Shown here: positions 19,233 through 28,539 of the stretch, one piece after another
Position numbering within the stretch: position 1 is the stretch's first letter
Layout of the letters: each line of letters opens with the position of its first letter
Source: an uncultured Neomegalonema sp.
GTDB taxonomy: Bacteria; Pseudomonadota; Alphaproteobacteria; Rhodobacterales; Rhodobacteraceae
Reading direction: 5' to 3'
DNA length: 64,000 nucleotides
Assembly (NCBI GenBank): GCA_938008165.1
Contig: CALLLP010000003.1
Location: 1 to 64,000, forward strand
Made by a program: the position numbers and the translations under genes
Notes under the pieces: generated by a model
The model's database searches: none
Told to the model about the DNA's origin: nothing
Seen by the model: the letters and a program-made list of their open reading frames with translations, nothing else

Positions 19233-20498
19233 ATGGACACTGTGAACACGATGACTCCATGGCGCGAAGCGTTCGACGCCTTTATCGCCAATGACGAGGC
19301 CGCAGTGATGGGCGCAACAGCCCGCGCCGATGCCTTTGCGCGATTCGAGGCCCATGGCCTGCCTACGCGCCGACATGAATACTGGAAATATACGCCCGTT
19401 CGTGACCTGCTGCCCGGTCAGGAAATTTTGGTGCGCGATGGTCTCGACACCTTTGCGGATGTGGAGACGTACCAGATCGTTTTTGTCGATGGCCGCATCG
19501 ATATTTCACGGTCCGACCGCACGGCATTGGCCGCCTTGGTGGAGATTGCGGGGCCGGATGGGGCGCCGTGGATGGATGGCGTGTTCAATGCGCTCCAGAA
19601 CCGCCCGATACCGGGGGCGATGTTTCAGGTCGAGCGACCCTTCGCCAATCTGAACCTTGCGATGTTCACTGACGGCCTTGCGATCCGCATCCCCGATGGA
19701 ATGACCCTCGATAAGCCGATCCATCTGCGATACGAGGGCGTGGTGCCATCGCATTTGCGGTTGGAAATGCTGGTGGGAAAGGGCGCATCGGTCACGGTGC
19801 TGGAATCCGGTGCGGGCGCCCTGACGACCGGGGCTGAAATCGTACTGGAGGAGGGCGCATCCGTCGATCATCTGCGCTCGCAAACCGAAGTGGCGGGCAA
19901 GCAATTTACCGCACTCTATGCCACCGTGGGGGCCGATGCATCGCTCAAGAGCTTTACCCTCTGTGCCGATGCCGCGCTGATCCGCAACGAAACGATGGTC
20001 ACCATGGCGGGTGATAACGGTTCGGGCAGCATCGCGGCGGGCGTGATGGGCATGGATGATACGCTGATCGACAACACGGTCTATGTCAGCCACGAAGCCG
20101 AACATTGCGAAAGCCGTCAGGTCATCAAATCGGTGCTCGATGGAAAGGCGAAATCGGTTTTTCAGGGCAAGATTTTCGTCAAAAAAGGCGCGCAGAAAAC
20201 CGATGGCTATCAAATCAGCCAAGCCGTGCTTCTTTCGGACGGGGCTGAATTCAATGCAAAACCGGAATTGGAAATCTATGCCGATGACGTGATTTGCTCG
20301 CATGGATCGACCACCGGCGCGCTGGACGAGGAGGCGAAATTCTACCTGCGCTCGCGCGGCTGTACCGAACGCGAAGCCGAAGCGTTGCTCGTTGCCGCCT
20401 TTATCGACGAGGCCATTCTGGAGATCTCGGACGAAACCCTACAAGATCGTATGCGCGACACGACCGATCGCTGGATGAGCGCGCGTGCCGGACGATAG
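19233..20498 (+). CDS. sufD: Fe-S assembly protein SufD
   Basis: Partner of SufB in the SufBCD scaffold. About 421 residues from ATG 19233, which has GGGGCCGGGG upstream; an in-frame ATG at 19188 lies inside sufC. N-terminal helices include RRHEYWKYTPVRDLL, then the beta-helix core and the C-terminal CSHGSTTGALDEEAKFYLRS and REAEALLVAAFIDE typical of SufD. The end overlaps the next gene by 14 bases. Confidence 0.94.
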   Translation: MDTVNTMTPWREAFDAFIANDEAAVMGATARADAFARFEAHGLPTRRHEYWKYTPVRDLLPGQEILVRDGLDTFADVETYQIVFVDGRIDISRSDRTALAALVEIAGPDGAPWMDGVFNALQNRPIPGAMFQVERPFANLNLAMFTDGLAIRIPDGMTLDKPIHLRYEGVVPSHLRLEMLVGKGASVTVLESGAGALTTGAEIVLEEGASVDHLRSQTEVAGKQFTALYATVGADASLKSFTLCADAALIRNETMVTMAGDNGSGSIAAGVMGMDDTLIDNTVYVSHEAEHCESRQVIKSVLDGKAKSVFQGKIFVKKGAQKTDGYQISQAVLLSDGAEFNAKPELEIYADDVICSHGSTTGALDEEAKFYLRSRGCTEREAEALLVAAFIDEAILEISDETLQDRMRDTTDRWMSARAGR

Positions 20499-21069
20499 CG
20501 GCCTTTCGCCGTCGCGCCTCGGCGCGCTGATTGTGGAGGGATACAGCGCCCCCCGCAAGTCCATGGCCTATGTTCTGGCGATGCGACCAGATGAACAGGC
20601 GCGGTTATTGATGGTCGGGATCGGCATCGTCGTCGGCGCTTTGGGATTTGCCCTGCTGGGCGACCGGGGCGAGGGCGGGGCGCAAGGGGCCGGTATCCTT
20701 GGATATGTTGCCACGGTGATTGCGGGCTTGCTGCAATATTATGGCTTTGCATGGATCGTCGGGATCGTATGCCGAGCGGCGGGCGGCGCGGGCGACCGCG
20801 AAACGGATCGCACGATTGTTGCATGGTGGGCGCTGGTGACTGCGCCTTTGCCCGTGGCGATGATGTTGGCGATCCGGGCAGGCGACTCGCCCTTTGCCAT
20901 GCTGATCCTGTTAGGGTCCGCGATTCTGTCGCTTGTGCTGCTGGCGGCCTATATCGCCGAGGCGCATCGTTTTCACAGCACTGGCCGCGTCTGCGGCGCG
21001 ATCATGGTGTTGCTGATGATCTTCAGCTTTGTCTTGAGTAGTATTCTGCCCATGCCAATGCCCGCCTGA
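20485..21069 (+). CDS. YIP1-like membrane protein in the suf operon
   Basis: 194 residues from GTG 20485. After a short soluble start (LGALIVEGYSAPRKSMAYVLAM) come five membrane helices, ending SFVLSSILPMPMPA. The overall pattern fits the bacterial YIP1 family, seen between sufD and sufS in Rhodobacterales; this assignment is by pattern only. Function unknown. Overlap with sufD and a 30-base gap to sufS place it in the operon. Confidence 0.68.
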   Translation: MPDDSGLSPSRLGALIVEGYSAPRKSMAYVLAMRPDEQARLLMVGIGIVVGALGFALLGDRGEGGAQGAGILGYVATVIAGLLQYYGFAWIVGIVCRAAGGAGDRETDRTIVAWWALVTAPLPVAMMLAIRAGDSPFAMLILLGSAILSLVLLAAYIAEAHRFHSTGRVCGAIMVLLMIFSFVLSSILPMPMPA

Positions 21070-21099
21070 AGGGCGGTTACAGCGAGACGGACAAACCAA

Positions 21100-22320
21100 A
21101 TGAGCTATGACATCGATGCAATCCGGGCGGATTTTCCGGCCACCGATCTGACGGTGCATGGCAAGCCGCTGGTCTATCTCGACAATGGTGCGAGCGCCCA
21201 GAAGCCGCGCGCGGTGATCGAGACGCTCACGCGTACCTATTCCAGTGAATACGCCAATGTTCACCGGGGCCTGCATTTCCTGTCAAACCTCGCCACCGAA
21301 AACTACGAGGCGGCGCGCGGGGTGGTGCAATCCTTCCTCGGTGCCGAGCACGAGGATGAGATTCTGTTCACCAGCGGCTCGACCGAATCGGTGAACCTTG
21401 TGTCCTACGCCTGGGCCATGCCGCGAATTAAGGCGGGCGACGAGATCATCCTGTCGACCATGGAGCATCACGCGAATATCGTACCGTGGCATTTCTTGCG
21501 CGAACGGCAGGGGGCAAAACTCGTCTGGATAGATCCGGATGTGAACGGCGACCTGTCACCCGAAGCGGTCGAGGCCGCCATCACACCGCGCACCAAGATC
21601 GTCGCGATCACCCATATGTCGAATGTGCTTGGCACGGTCATCGATGTGAAGCGCATCACCGATATCGCCCATGCCGCCGGGGCCGTGGTGATGGTCGATG
21701 GCTCGCAGGCGGCGGTTCATATGCCCGTGAATGTTGCGCAGATCGGGTGTGATTTCTACTGCATCACAGGGCATAAGCTCTACGGTCCTTCCGGCGTTGG
21801 CGCGCTCTATGCGCGGCGTGAGCGACAGGCCGAGATGCGGCCCTTTCAGGGTGGCGGAGATATGATCCGCACGGTTGCCAAAGATGTGGTGACCTATAAC
21901 GACGCCCCCCATAAATTCGAGGCGGGTACGCCCCCTATCGCGCCGGTCATTGGTCTGGCAACGGCTTTACGGTACATGCAAGATGTCGGAATGGACGCCA
22001 TCGCCGATCATGAGCGCCATTTGCGCGATTATGCCCGCGAGCGTCTGGGCGGTCTGAACTGGCTTTCGGTGCAGGGACAATCCGACACGAAGGGCGCGAT
22101 TTTCTCTTTCACGATGGAGGGCGCCCACGCCCATGACATTTCGACCGTGCTCGACCGATATGGCGTCGCGGTTCGGGCGGGGCATCATTGCTGTCAGCCG
22201 TTGATGGAGCATATGGGCGTGAATGCGACCTGTCGGGCGTCATTTGGCATGTATAACACGACCGGCGAGGTCGATGTTCTGGTCGAATCGCTCGAAAAAG
22301 CGCATTCATTGTTCGCATAA
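21100..22320 (+). CDS. sufS: Cysteine desulfurase SufS
   Basis: Group II PLP cysteine desulfurase supplying sulfur to SufBCD. 406 residues. Substrate and PLP residues: LDNGASAQKPRAVI, TSGSTESVNL, the lysine K226 in CITGHKLYGPSGVGALY, and the catalytic cysteine in VRAGHHCCQPLM. C364 aligns with E. coli SufS C364 and is followed by an extra C365. No sufE, sufU or sufA follows; the operon ends here before the COQ10-like gene, so the sulfur shuttle must be elsewhere or absent. Confidence 0.95.
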   Translation: MSYDIDAIRADFPATDLTVHGKPLVYLDNGASAQKPRAVIETLTRTYSSEYANVHRGLHFLSNLATENYEAARGVVQSFLGAEHEDEILFTSGSTESVNLVSYAWAMPRIKAGDEIILSTMEHHANIVPWHFLRERQGAKLVWIDPDVNGDLSPEAVEAAITPRTKIVAITHMSNVLGTVIDVKRITDIAHAAGAVVMVDGSQAAVHMPVNVAQIGCDFYCITGHKLYGPSGVGALYARRERQAEMRPFQGGGDMIRTVAKDVVTYNDAPHKFEAGTPPIAPVIGLATALRYMQDVGMDAIADHERHLRDYARERLGGLNWLSVQGQSDTKGAIFSFTMEGAHAHDISTVLDRYGVAVRAGHHCCQPLMEHMGVNATCRASFGMYNTTGEVDVLVESLEKAHSLFA

Positions 22321-22333
22321 CGAGCATGCTGCC

Positions 22334-22798
22334 ATGACGCGCCACACCGAAAATCGCGATCTGCCGTACTCTGCCGAACAGATGTACGCGCTGGTCGCGG
22401 ATGTAGAGAGCTACCCAGAATTCCTGCCTTGGACCATCGGGGCGCGGGTGCGCGAGCGAAAGGCCGTGGCAGGAGGCGAGGAAATGCTCGCCGATCTCGT
22501 GGTGTCCTTCAAGGTTTTCCGCGAGCGCTATACCTCCCGCGTGATCTTGACTCCGCCCGATGGCGGGTCGGTCGCCAAGGTCGATGTTACGGCCATTAAT
22601 GGGCCGTTCGAGAAACTGGTCACCTATTACACTTTCATTCCCCAAGAGGGGGGCGGCTGTACCATGGGTCTCGATGTCGAATTTCAGTTTCGCAGCCGCT
22701 TGATGCAACGCGCCGCCGGAATGGCCTTTGAGCTGGCGCTAAAACGCGTCAGTAAAGCGTTCGAAGACCGGGCCATGGCGATCTACGGCGTGGTTTAG
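22334..22798 (+). CDS. COQ10/RatA-type START-domain protein (ubiquinone-binding)
   Basis: 154 residues from ATG 22334. Single START/polyketide-cyclase domain: N-terminal HTENRDLPYSAEQMYALVADVE, the conserved YPEFLPWTIGARVRER, and the C-terminal long helix LMQRAAGMAFELALKRVSKAF. Yeast COQ10 and its alphaproteobacterial relatives bind ubiquinone and aid its delivery to respiratory complexes; the same fold is annotated as the RatA toxin in E. coli, but no antitoxin-like partner is nearby. Last gene before a strong hairpin at 22801. Confidence 0.88.
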   Translation: MTRHTENRDLPYSAEQMYALVADVESYPEFLPWTIGARVRERKAVAGGEEMLADLVVSFKVFRERYTSRVILTPPDGGSVAKVDVTAINGPFEKLVTYYTFIPQEGGGCTMGLDVEFQFRSRLMQRAAGMAFELALKRVSKAFEDRAMAIYGVV

Positions 22799-22800
22799 CC

Positions 22801-22830
22801 AAAGACGCGACCCGCCAAGATCGCGTCTTT
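22801..22830. terminator. Bidirectional terminator between coq10-like and amt genes
   Basis: AAAGACGCGA (22801-22810) and TCGCGTCTTT (22821-22830) form a perfect 10-bp stem with a 10-base loop. The A-run and T-run at the stem ends allow use in both directions for these convergent genes. Confidence 0.75.
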
Positions 22831-22839
22831 CGCTTATGT

Positions 22840-24027
22840 TCAGGACGTCCAGTCGTAGGCGCGTTCACCATGCGACGTGTAGTCCAACCCCTCGACTTCT
22901 TCATCGTCACTGACCCGCAGCGGGAAGACCATCGCGCAGAGCTTGACCAGCACAAAGCTGACAACCAGCGTGAAGATACCGACCGCCACCAGTGCGATGA
23001 TCTGGGTCATCAGGCCCTGACCGTCCGACAGCTCGCCGGTCGCCAGCAATGGAGCCATCAGGGTGCCGAAAATACCGCCGACACCGTGAACCGCGAAAAC
23101 ATCGAGCGTATCGTCGATCTTGATCTTCGATTTGATGAAGCCGCACATTTCCTGGCACAGCACACCCGCGACCGCCCCGATAAACAACGCACCAACCGGA
23201 CCGACGAAACCAGAGGCCGGGGTGATCGAGGCCAGACCCGCAATCGTGCCGGTGACCATGCCAACCATTGACGCCTTGCCATGCTTGAAGCGCTCATACA
23301 GCGCCCATGTGATGGAGGCCGTGGCCGCCGAGATATGCGTCACCACTAGCGCCATCGCCGCGCCGCCATCCGCCGCCAGTTGCGAGCCTGCATTGAAGCC
23401 GAACCAGCCGACCCACAGCATCGACGCGCCGATCATGGTCATGCCGGGATTATGCGGCGGCTTGACGTCTTTTGGAAAGCCGCGCCGGGCGCCGAGCGCC
23501 ACGCCAATCACCAATGCCGCGATTCCGGCGGTTTCATGCACGACGATGCCGCCCGCAAAATCCATCACGCCCATCTCGCCGAGCCAGCCGCCACCCCAGA
23601 CCCAATGAGTCACGGGCGCATAGCAAAGCAGCATCCAGAGCGAAGAGAACAATAGAACAAAGCCAAAGCCGATCCGCTCGACATAGGCTCCGACGATCAG
23701 CGCCGGGGTGATGATCGCAAAAGTCATCTGAAAGGCGAAGAACAATGGCTCCGGAATCGTGCCACTCAGGCTATCGGAGGTCACGCCGTTCAGGAACGAC
23801 TTGCCCAGCCCCCCCCAGAGCGCGCCCCCATCCCCGAATGCGATGGAATAGCCGACGGCAAGCCACAGCACCGACATCAGGCAGGCAATGGCAAAACACT
23901 GCATCAGCACCGACAACACATTTCGCGCGCGGACCAGGCCGCCGTAAAACAGCGCCAGTCCCGGCAAGGTCATGAAAAGGACGAGCGCTGTCGCGACGAT
24001 CATCCAAGCGGTATCCGCTCCATTCAT
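22840..24027 (-). CDS. amt: Ammonium transporter (canonical Amt)
   Basis: Trimeric inner-membrane ammonium channel, 395 residues. Start ATG 24027 has GGGGAG 9 bases upstream; an upstream TTG at 24072 is less likely. About 11 helices. Features: N-terminal LPGLALFYGGLVRARNV, the twin pore histidines in IVVHETAGIAAL and FAVHGVGGIFGT, the GWFGFNAGSQLAADG stretch, and the C-terminal GLDYTSHGERAY tail that lets a PII protein (GlnK) regulate transport. No glnK is adjacent. Its nearest upstream gene on the same strand is pncC, 148 bases away. A second, different Amt lies at 47859. Confidence 0.94.
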   Translation of the reverse strand: MNGADTAWMIVATALVLFMTLPGLALFYGGLVRARNVLSVLMQCFAIACLMSVLWLAVGYSIAFGDGGALWGGLGKSFLNGVTSDSLSGTIPEPLFFAFQMTFAIITPALIVGAYVERIGFGFVLLFSSLWMLLCYAPVTHWVWGGGWLGEMGVMDFAGGIVVHETAGIAALVIGVALGARRGFPKDVKPPHNPGMTMIGASMLWVGWFGFNAGSQLAADGGAAMALVVTHISAATASITWALYERFKHGKASMVGMVTGTIAGLASITPASGFVGPVGALFIGAVAGVLCQEMCGFIKSKIKIDDTLDVFAVHGVGGIFGTLMAPLLATGELSDGQGLMTQIIALVAVGIFTLVVSFVLVKLCAMVFPLRVSDDEEVEGLDYTSHGERAYDWTS

Positions 24028-24175
24028 TTGGCAAACTCCCCTCGTTTTTGATTGCGGAGACTCGTTTTGCAAATCGAGGGAAAATGCAATGCCGGTTTTA
24101 TCTGAAATGCCGATGATTTGTGCAAAACAGAGAAAGTGCTGAAAATTTCGTCAGCAAGAATTCAGTGGTTAAAAA

Positions 24176-24667
24176 TCAACCATCGATTGTTTTGACCAAA
24201 AGCGACAGGGCATGCAGCGTGGCGGCACGGCGGACAATGGCACGGCCAAGCGCCCCGAAATCAACGGTTTCAGTGACAGGATCGCGCCCGTCCATCGCGA
24301 TGCCAAAGCAGACGCGGCCCTCAGGCTTGTGATCCGATCCACCGGGACCGGCAATGCCCGTCACCGAAACCGCGACATGCGCCGCACTGTTCCGCACGGC
24401 ACCAACAGCCATTTCAGCGGCAACCATCTCGCTGACGGCACCGTGAGTGTCGAGACTCGTTTGGCTCACGCCAAGCATTTGCTTTTTTGCTTCATTTGAA
24501 TAGGTTATGAAGCCACGTTCATAAACCGATGAAGATCCGGCAATATCCGTAATGGCCGCACCAATCATGCCGCCCGTGCAGCTTTCGGCGGTTGTGACCA
24601 TCAGGTCGTGCGTTTTAAACAAGGTTAGAACCTTCTGCGCCAGCATGCTGATTTCAGGATCATTCAT
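24176..24667 (-). CDS. pncC: CinA C-terminal-domain amidohydrolase (PncC type)
   Basis: About 163 residues consisting only of the CinA C-terminal domain, which as PncC deamidates nicotinamide mononucleotide in NAD salvage. Motifs: TTAESCTGGMIGAAIT with the catalytic serine region, GFITYSNEAKKQMLGV, and VSVTGIAGPGGSDHKPEGRVCFG. ATG 24667 overlaps the pgpA stop by four bases (ATGA), so it is the third gene of an ispDF-pgpA-pncC operon; the GTG at 24676 is an alternative. Confidence 0.9.
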   Translation of the reverse strand: MNDPEISMLAQKVLTLFKTHDLMVTTAESCTGGMIGAAITDIAGSSSVYERGFITYSNEAKKQMLGVSQTSLDTHGAVSEMVAAEMAVGAVRNSAAHVAVSVTGIAGPGGSDHKPEGRVCFGIAMDGRDPVTETVDFGALGRAIVRRAATLHALSLLVKTIDG

Positions 24668-25167
24668 ACAAACCACCCATGCGCCAGACCCGCCATTAGG
24701 GTCGAGATGATTGCCGCGAGCACGCCCGCGATGACATCATCCGCCATGATTCCGAATGCGCCATGTTGACGGTCCGCCCAACCGACCGGGCCGGGCTTGA
24801 GAATATCGAATAACCGGAACAGAAGAAACCCGGCGATCCATCCCGGATAAGGGAAGACATGCGCCGCACTGTCCGAATACATCATGCCCCAAGAGAGCGG
24901 CCAGAGCGCGATCCATTGTCCGGCCAGCTCGTCGATGACGACTTCGGACGGATCGGCATCCGCCGCCTGTGCCTCGCCATAACGCGCCGTCGCCCAATAT
25001 CCTGCGACGATGGCGATGACGGTTGCGGCGGCAAGGAGGGGAAACCCCCCGGCCCAATGCAGCAACCATGCGGGCAGAATCGCGACGGCGGAGGCGACCG
25101 TGCCGGGCGCTTTGGGCGCAAATCCTATGCCGCCCATCGTGGCAATGCCTTTGGCGAGAGCGTTCAT
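24664..25167 (-). CDS. pgpA: Phosphatidylglycerophosphatase A
   Basis: Membrane phosphatase making phosphatidylglycerol from its phosphate. 167 residues from ATG 25167, which overlaps the ispDF stop (ATGA). Family motifs: [15 protein letters not shown] at the N-terminus, [17 protein letters not shown] with the catalytic acidic residues, [17 protein letters not shown], and [14 protein letters not shown]. Several hydrophobic helices fit an inner-membrane protein. Confidence 0.93.
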   Translation of the reverse strand: MNALAKGIATMGGIGFAPKAPGTVASAVAILPAWLLHWAGGFPLLAAATVIAIVAGYWATARYGEAQAADADPSEVVIDELAGQWIALWPLSWGMMYSDSAAHVFPYPGWIAGFLLFRLFDILKPGPVGWADRQHGAFGIMADDVIAGVLAAIISTLMAGLAHGWFV

Positions 25168-26354
25168 CCCATGCCTCCGATCAGGCAAACGCTGGCAAGG
25201 GCGGCGATCCCTTCTTCACGGCCACAAAAGCCCAGACGCTCCGTCGTTGTCGCTTTCACACTGACCCGCGAGAGATCCAGCCCGCAGATTTCCGCGACCC
25301 GCTCGCGCATGGCGCATGAAACGGGGCCGATCTTGGGGCGCTCGCAAATCAAGGTCACATCCACATTCGATAGCGCAAACCCCGCCTCGCCAACGATCTT
25401 GACGGCATGGTCGAGAAACAAGGCGCTGTCGGTCCCTTTCCATTGCGGATCGCTCGGCGGAAAATGACGCCCGATATCGCCCAAGGCGGCAGCACCCAGA
25501 ATCGCATCGGTCAGCGCATGTAAACCCACATCGGCATCGGAATGCCCGCTCAGGCCCTGCGAATGGGGCACTTTCACACCGCACAGGATTACATGATCCC
25601 CCTCGCAAAAAGCGTGAACATCAAAGCCTTGCCCATGGCGGATGTCAGGCAGGGCGAGCAGCCGGTCGGCCATGGCAAAATCCTCAGCTGTGGTGAGTTT
25701 GAAATTGGCGGGATCGCCTTTGACCGCAACGACTGTCATGCCATTCGCATGGGCGATGGCCGCATCGTCGAGATGCTGCGCAAGGGTTCCGGCCCGCTCC
25801 GCCGCGGCAAAGGCATCGAGAAGGGCGGGTAAGCGAAATCCTTGAGGTGTCTGGGCACGGTGAATGCCCTCGCGGGGGACATCAGGGCCGATCCGGCCAT
25901 CCTCGCCGACCCGGCGCATGGCATCGACCGCAGGCAACATCGCAAGGGCACCATCGGCTGCACCAAGCGCATCCACGACCCGGTCGATTACCTCGCTCCC
26001 CACAAAAGGGCGCGCGCCGTCATGGATCAGGACGCAATCGATCCCATCCGACCCGCCCAGACCATCGAGCGCGCGAAGACCGGCGAGCACACTGTCCGCA
26101 CGGGTGCCGCCCCCTGATACGGGTGAGAGAATCTTGTCATTCGCCAAGGTGCTCGCATCGTAGAGCGCGCGGTCATCCGGGTGGATGACCGTCTGGATCG
26201 CATCCACCCCCGGATGATCGGCAAAAGCGGCAAGGGTTCGCGTCAATACCGGCAGACCGCCGACCGGACGATATTGTTTAGGCAATCCCTCACCGGCGCG
26301 GGTTCCACGTCCGGCGGCGACGATCAGGGCGGCGATGCGGGGGCGTTTTGTCAT
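25164..26354 (-). CDS. ispDF: Bifunctional MEP cytidylyltransferase / MEcPP synthase
   Basis: Fusion of two non-mevalonate isoprenoid enzymes, usual in alphaproteobacteria. Residues 1 to about 230 are IspD (nucleotide loop [43 protein letters not shown]); about 236-396 are IspF (GQGFDVHAF with metal ligands D245 and H247, [18 protein letters not shown], and the C-terminal [19 protein letters not shown]). 396 residues. First gene of the ispDF-pgpA-pncC operon and divergent from dusB. Confidence 0.96.
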   Translation of the reverse strand: MTKRPRIAALIVAAGRGTRAGEGLPKQYRPVGGLPVLTRTLAAFADHPGVDAIQTVIHPDDRALYDASTLANDKILSPVSGGGTRADSVLAGLRALDGLGGSDGIDCVLIHDGARPFVGSEVIDRVVDALGAADGALAMLPAVDAMRRVGEDGRIGPDVPREGIHRAQTPQGFRLPALLDAFAAAERAGTLAQHLDDAAIAHANGMTVVAVKGDPANFKLTTAEDFAMADRLLALPDIRHGQGFDVHAFCEGDHVILCGVKVPHSQGLSGHSDADVGLHALTDAILGAAALGDIGRHFPPSDPQWKGTDSALFLDHAVKIVGEAGFALSNVDVTLICERPKIGPVSCAMRERVAEICGLDLSRVSVKATTTERLGFCGREEGIAALASVCLIGGMG

Positions 26355-26449
26355 GGGCGGACACTACCCAGAGCCGAAGGCGACGCAAGAATCTTGTTCC
26401 GCGCGGCATGAGAAGCTATGACGTCCTTCGGTTTTTCAAGGGGTTCAAT

Positions 26450-27454
26450 ATGGCGGTCGATCCTATCCATATCGGCACGGAACGGCTGAACGTGCCGGTG
26501 GCCCTTGCGCCGATGGCGGGAATCACGGATCGCCCGTTCCGCCGTCTCGCGGCCCAGCTCGGTGCGCCCTATGTCGTATCGGAGATGGTGGCGAGTCGCG
26601 AGATGCTTCACCTGCGACCCCTATCGGCGATCCGATTGAAAACGCAGGATGACGAGGCCCTTGCCGCCGTTCAGCTTGCCGGATGTGAGGCCCATTGGAT
26701 GGCCGAGGCGGCACGCCGGGTCGAGGAGGGAGGGGCGCGCATTCTCGATATCAATATGGGCTGCCCGGCCAAGAAGGTGACGAACGGATATTCCGGCTCG
26801 GCCCTGATGCGAGACCCGGACAAGGCCCTGTCCCTGATCGAGGCTACGGTGGAGGCGGTATCGATTCCCGTCACGTTGAAAATGCGCCTTGGCTGGGACG
26901 AGACGACCCTGAATGCGCCCCAAATCGCCCGGCTCGCCGAGTCGGCAGGAGTGCAGATGCTGGTGGTGCATGGGCGCACGCGCTCGCAATTCTACAAGGG
27001 CGTGGCCGATTGGCGCGCGGTGCGGGCGGTGGTCGAGGCGGTTGATATTCCGGTGCTGGTCAATGGCGATATCACCCATCCGAAGGCGGCCCATAACGCT
27101 TTGACGCAATCGGGTGCGGCGGGTGTGATGATCGGGCGCGGCACCCAAGGTGCGCCTTGGCTGACGGGGCAAATCGCCGATTATCTTCAGGGCATTGCGC
27201 CCCGATCCGCCCCCATGGGCGATACTCTGCGCGATATGGTGATCGAGCATTACGAGGGGCTGTTATCCTGTTATGGCACCACCATCGGTCTGCGCTCGGC
27301 GCGCAAGCATTTCGGCTGGTATCTGCAAGGGCGCCCCGATGGCGCGGCATTGCGCGCACAGGTCGTGCGCTGCGACGACCCGAAAGCGGTGATTGCGGCG
27401 CTGGCCGCCTATGATTGGCCCGCCATCGCCTCTGACATCGCGGATGCGGCATGA
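26450..27454 (+). CDS. dusB: tRNA-dihydrouridine synthase B (NifR3)
   Basis: FMN enzyme reducing uridines in the tRNA D-loop. 334 residues from ATG 26450, preceded by AAGGGG; an in-frame ATG at 26348 overlaps ispDF and adds nonhomologous residues. Motifs: LAPMAGITDRPFRRLA, the catalytic cysteine in INMGCPAKKVTNGYSGSAL, VTLKMRLGWDE, VVHGRTRSQFYKGVADW and GVMIGRGTQGAPW. As in other alphaproteobacteria it is first in the nifR3-ntrB-ntrC operon; the ntrB start overlaps its stop (ATGA). Confidence 0.95.
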   Translation: MAVDPIHIGTERLNVPVALAPMAGITDRPFRRLAAQLGAPYVVSEMVASREMLHLRPLSAIRLKTQDDEALAAVQLAGCEAHWMAEAARRVEEGGARILDINMGCPAKKVTNGYSGSALMRDPDKALSLIEATVEAVSIPVTLKMRLGWDETTLNAPQIARLAESAGVQMLVVHGRTRSQFYKGVADWRAVRAVVEAVDIPVLVNGDITHPKAAHNALTQSGAAGVMIGRGTQGAPWLTGQIADYLQGIAPRSAPMGDTLRDMVIEHYEGLLSCYGTTIGLRSARKHFGWYLQGRPDGAALRAQVVRCDDPKAVIAALAAYDWPAIASDIADAA

Positions 27455-28539
27455 GCGGGGTCGATTACGAGGTTCTGTGGAATTCTCTGCCCGCGCCTGC
27501 GCTTGTGATTGGCGCAGACAATTGTATGCAGGCGGTCAATGCCTCCGCAGAGCAATTCTTCACAATGAGCGCCAGAGCGCTGATCGGACGAGACTTTACT
27601 GAATTTGCTCCCGAAGGATCGCGGCTGGCCGCCCTGTTGTCTCAGGCGCAACAAGCCTCGGCGTCGCTCTCCGAACGGGGCATCGAGATCATCACGCAGG
27701 ACGTGACGCTCATGACCGTGGATATTCAGGTCAGCCCCCTGACGGATACCGCGAACAGCACCGCTTTGCTGGTTCTGATCCAACCCCGCTCCATCGCCGA
27801 GAAGATGGACCGCAACCTCGCGCATCGCGGTGCGGCCCGCTCCGTCAGCGGCATGGCGGCGGCCTTGTCCCATGAGATCAAAAATCCGCTGGCGGCGATT
27901 TCGGGGGCGGCACAATTGCTACAGGATGTCGGTCTGGATCAAGAAGCCGAACTGGCGGAATTGATCGAGGGCGAAGCGGATCGAATCCGCCGTCTGGTCG
28001 ACCGGATGGAGCATTTCACCGATGAGCGCCCGCCCGCGCGCCTGCCCGTCAACCTGCATGACGCGCTGGAGACGACCCGGCGCGCGGCAAAGGCGGGATT
28101 TGCGCAAGGGGTACGCTTTGTCGAGGAATATGACCCCTCATTGCCCCCCACGGCAGGGGATCGCGATCAACTGGCTCAAGCGTTCCAGAATCTTGTTAAA
28201 AATGCTGCGGAAGCCGTTGAAGGCGGTGGCATTATCACGCTCAAAACGGCCTATCGACCCGGTGTTCGCCTGACCGGGGCGGTGGGGGCCGGTCGGCAAA
28301 GCCTGCCGCTGGAAGTCTCGATCATCGATAATGGGCGCGGCATTCCGGGCGATCTGTCGCCTCATATCTTCGACCCCTTTGTTACATCGAAGGCCAGCGG
28401 CGCAGGGCTGGGATTGGCGCTCGTATCAAAGATCGTGGCTGATCATGGCGGCGTTATCTCCTGCGAAAGCGGCGAAGGGCGGACCGTCTTTCGGATGCTG
28501 CTGCCGGTCTGGGATGAACGGGGAGGGGAAGAAGCATGA
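27451..28539 (+). CDS. ntrB: Nitrogen regulation sensor kinase NtrB
   Basis: Soluble histidine kinase that phosphorylates NtrC when nitrogen is short, controlled by PII proteins. 362 residues: PAS domain (about 10-115), phospho-acceptor H141 in [17 protein letters not shown], and an ATPase domain with N247 ([13 protein letters not shown]), [12 protein letters not shown] and [12 protein letters not shown]. No membrane helices. The start overlaps dusB and the end overlaps ntrC, each by four bases. Confidence 0.95.
   Translation: MSGVDYEVLWNSLPAPALVIGADNCMQAVNASAEQFFTMSARALIGRDFTEFAPEGSRLAALLSQAQQASASLSERGIEIITQDVTLMTVDIQVSPLTDTANSTALLVLIQPRSIAEKMDRNLAHRGAARSVSGMAAALSHEIKNPLAAISGAAQLLQDVGLDQEAELAELIEGEADRIRRLVDRMEHFTDERPPARLPVNLHDALETTRRAAKAGFAQGVRFVEEYDPSLPPTAGDRDQLAQAFQNLVKNAAEAVEGGGIITLKTAYRPGVRLTGAVGAGRQSLPLEVSIIDNGRGIPGDLSPHIFDPFVTSKASGAGLGLALVSKIVADHGGVISCESGEGRTVFRMLLPVWDERGGEEA

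Noticed and set aside
22334-22798. RatA-type toxin of a toxin-antitoxin pair
   Set aside because: The START-domain sequence fits the alphaproteobacterial COQ10 group and no antitoxin-like gene is adjacent.
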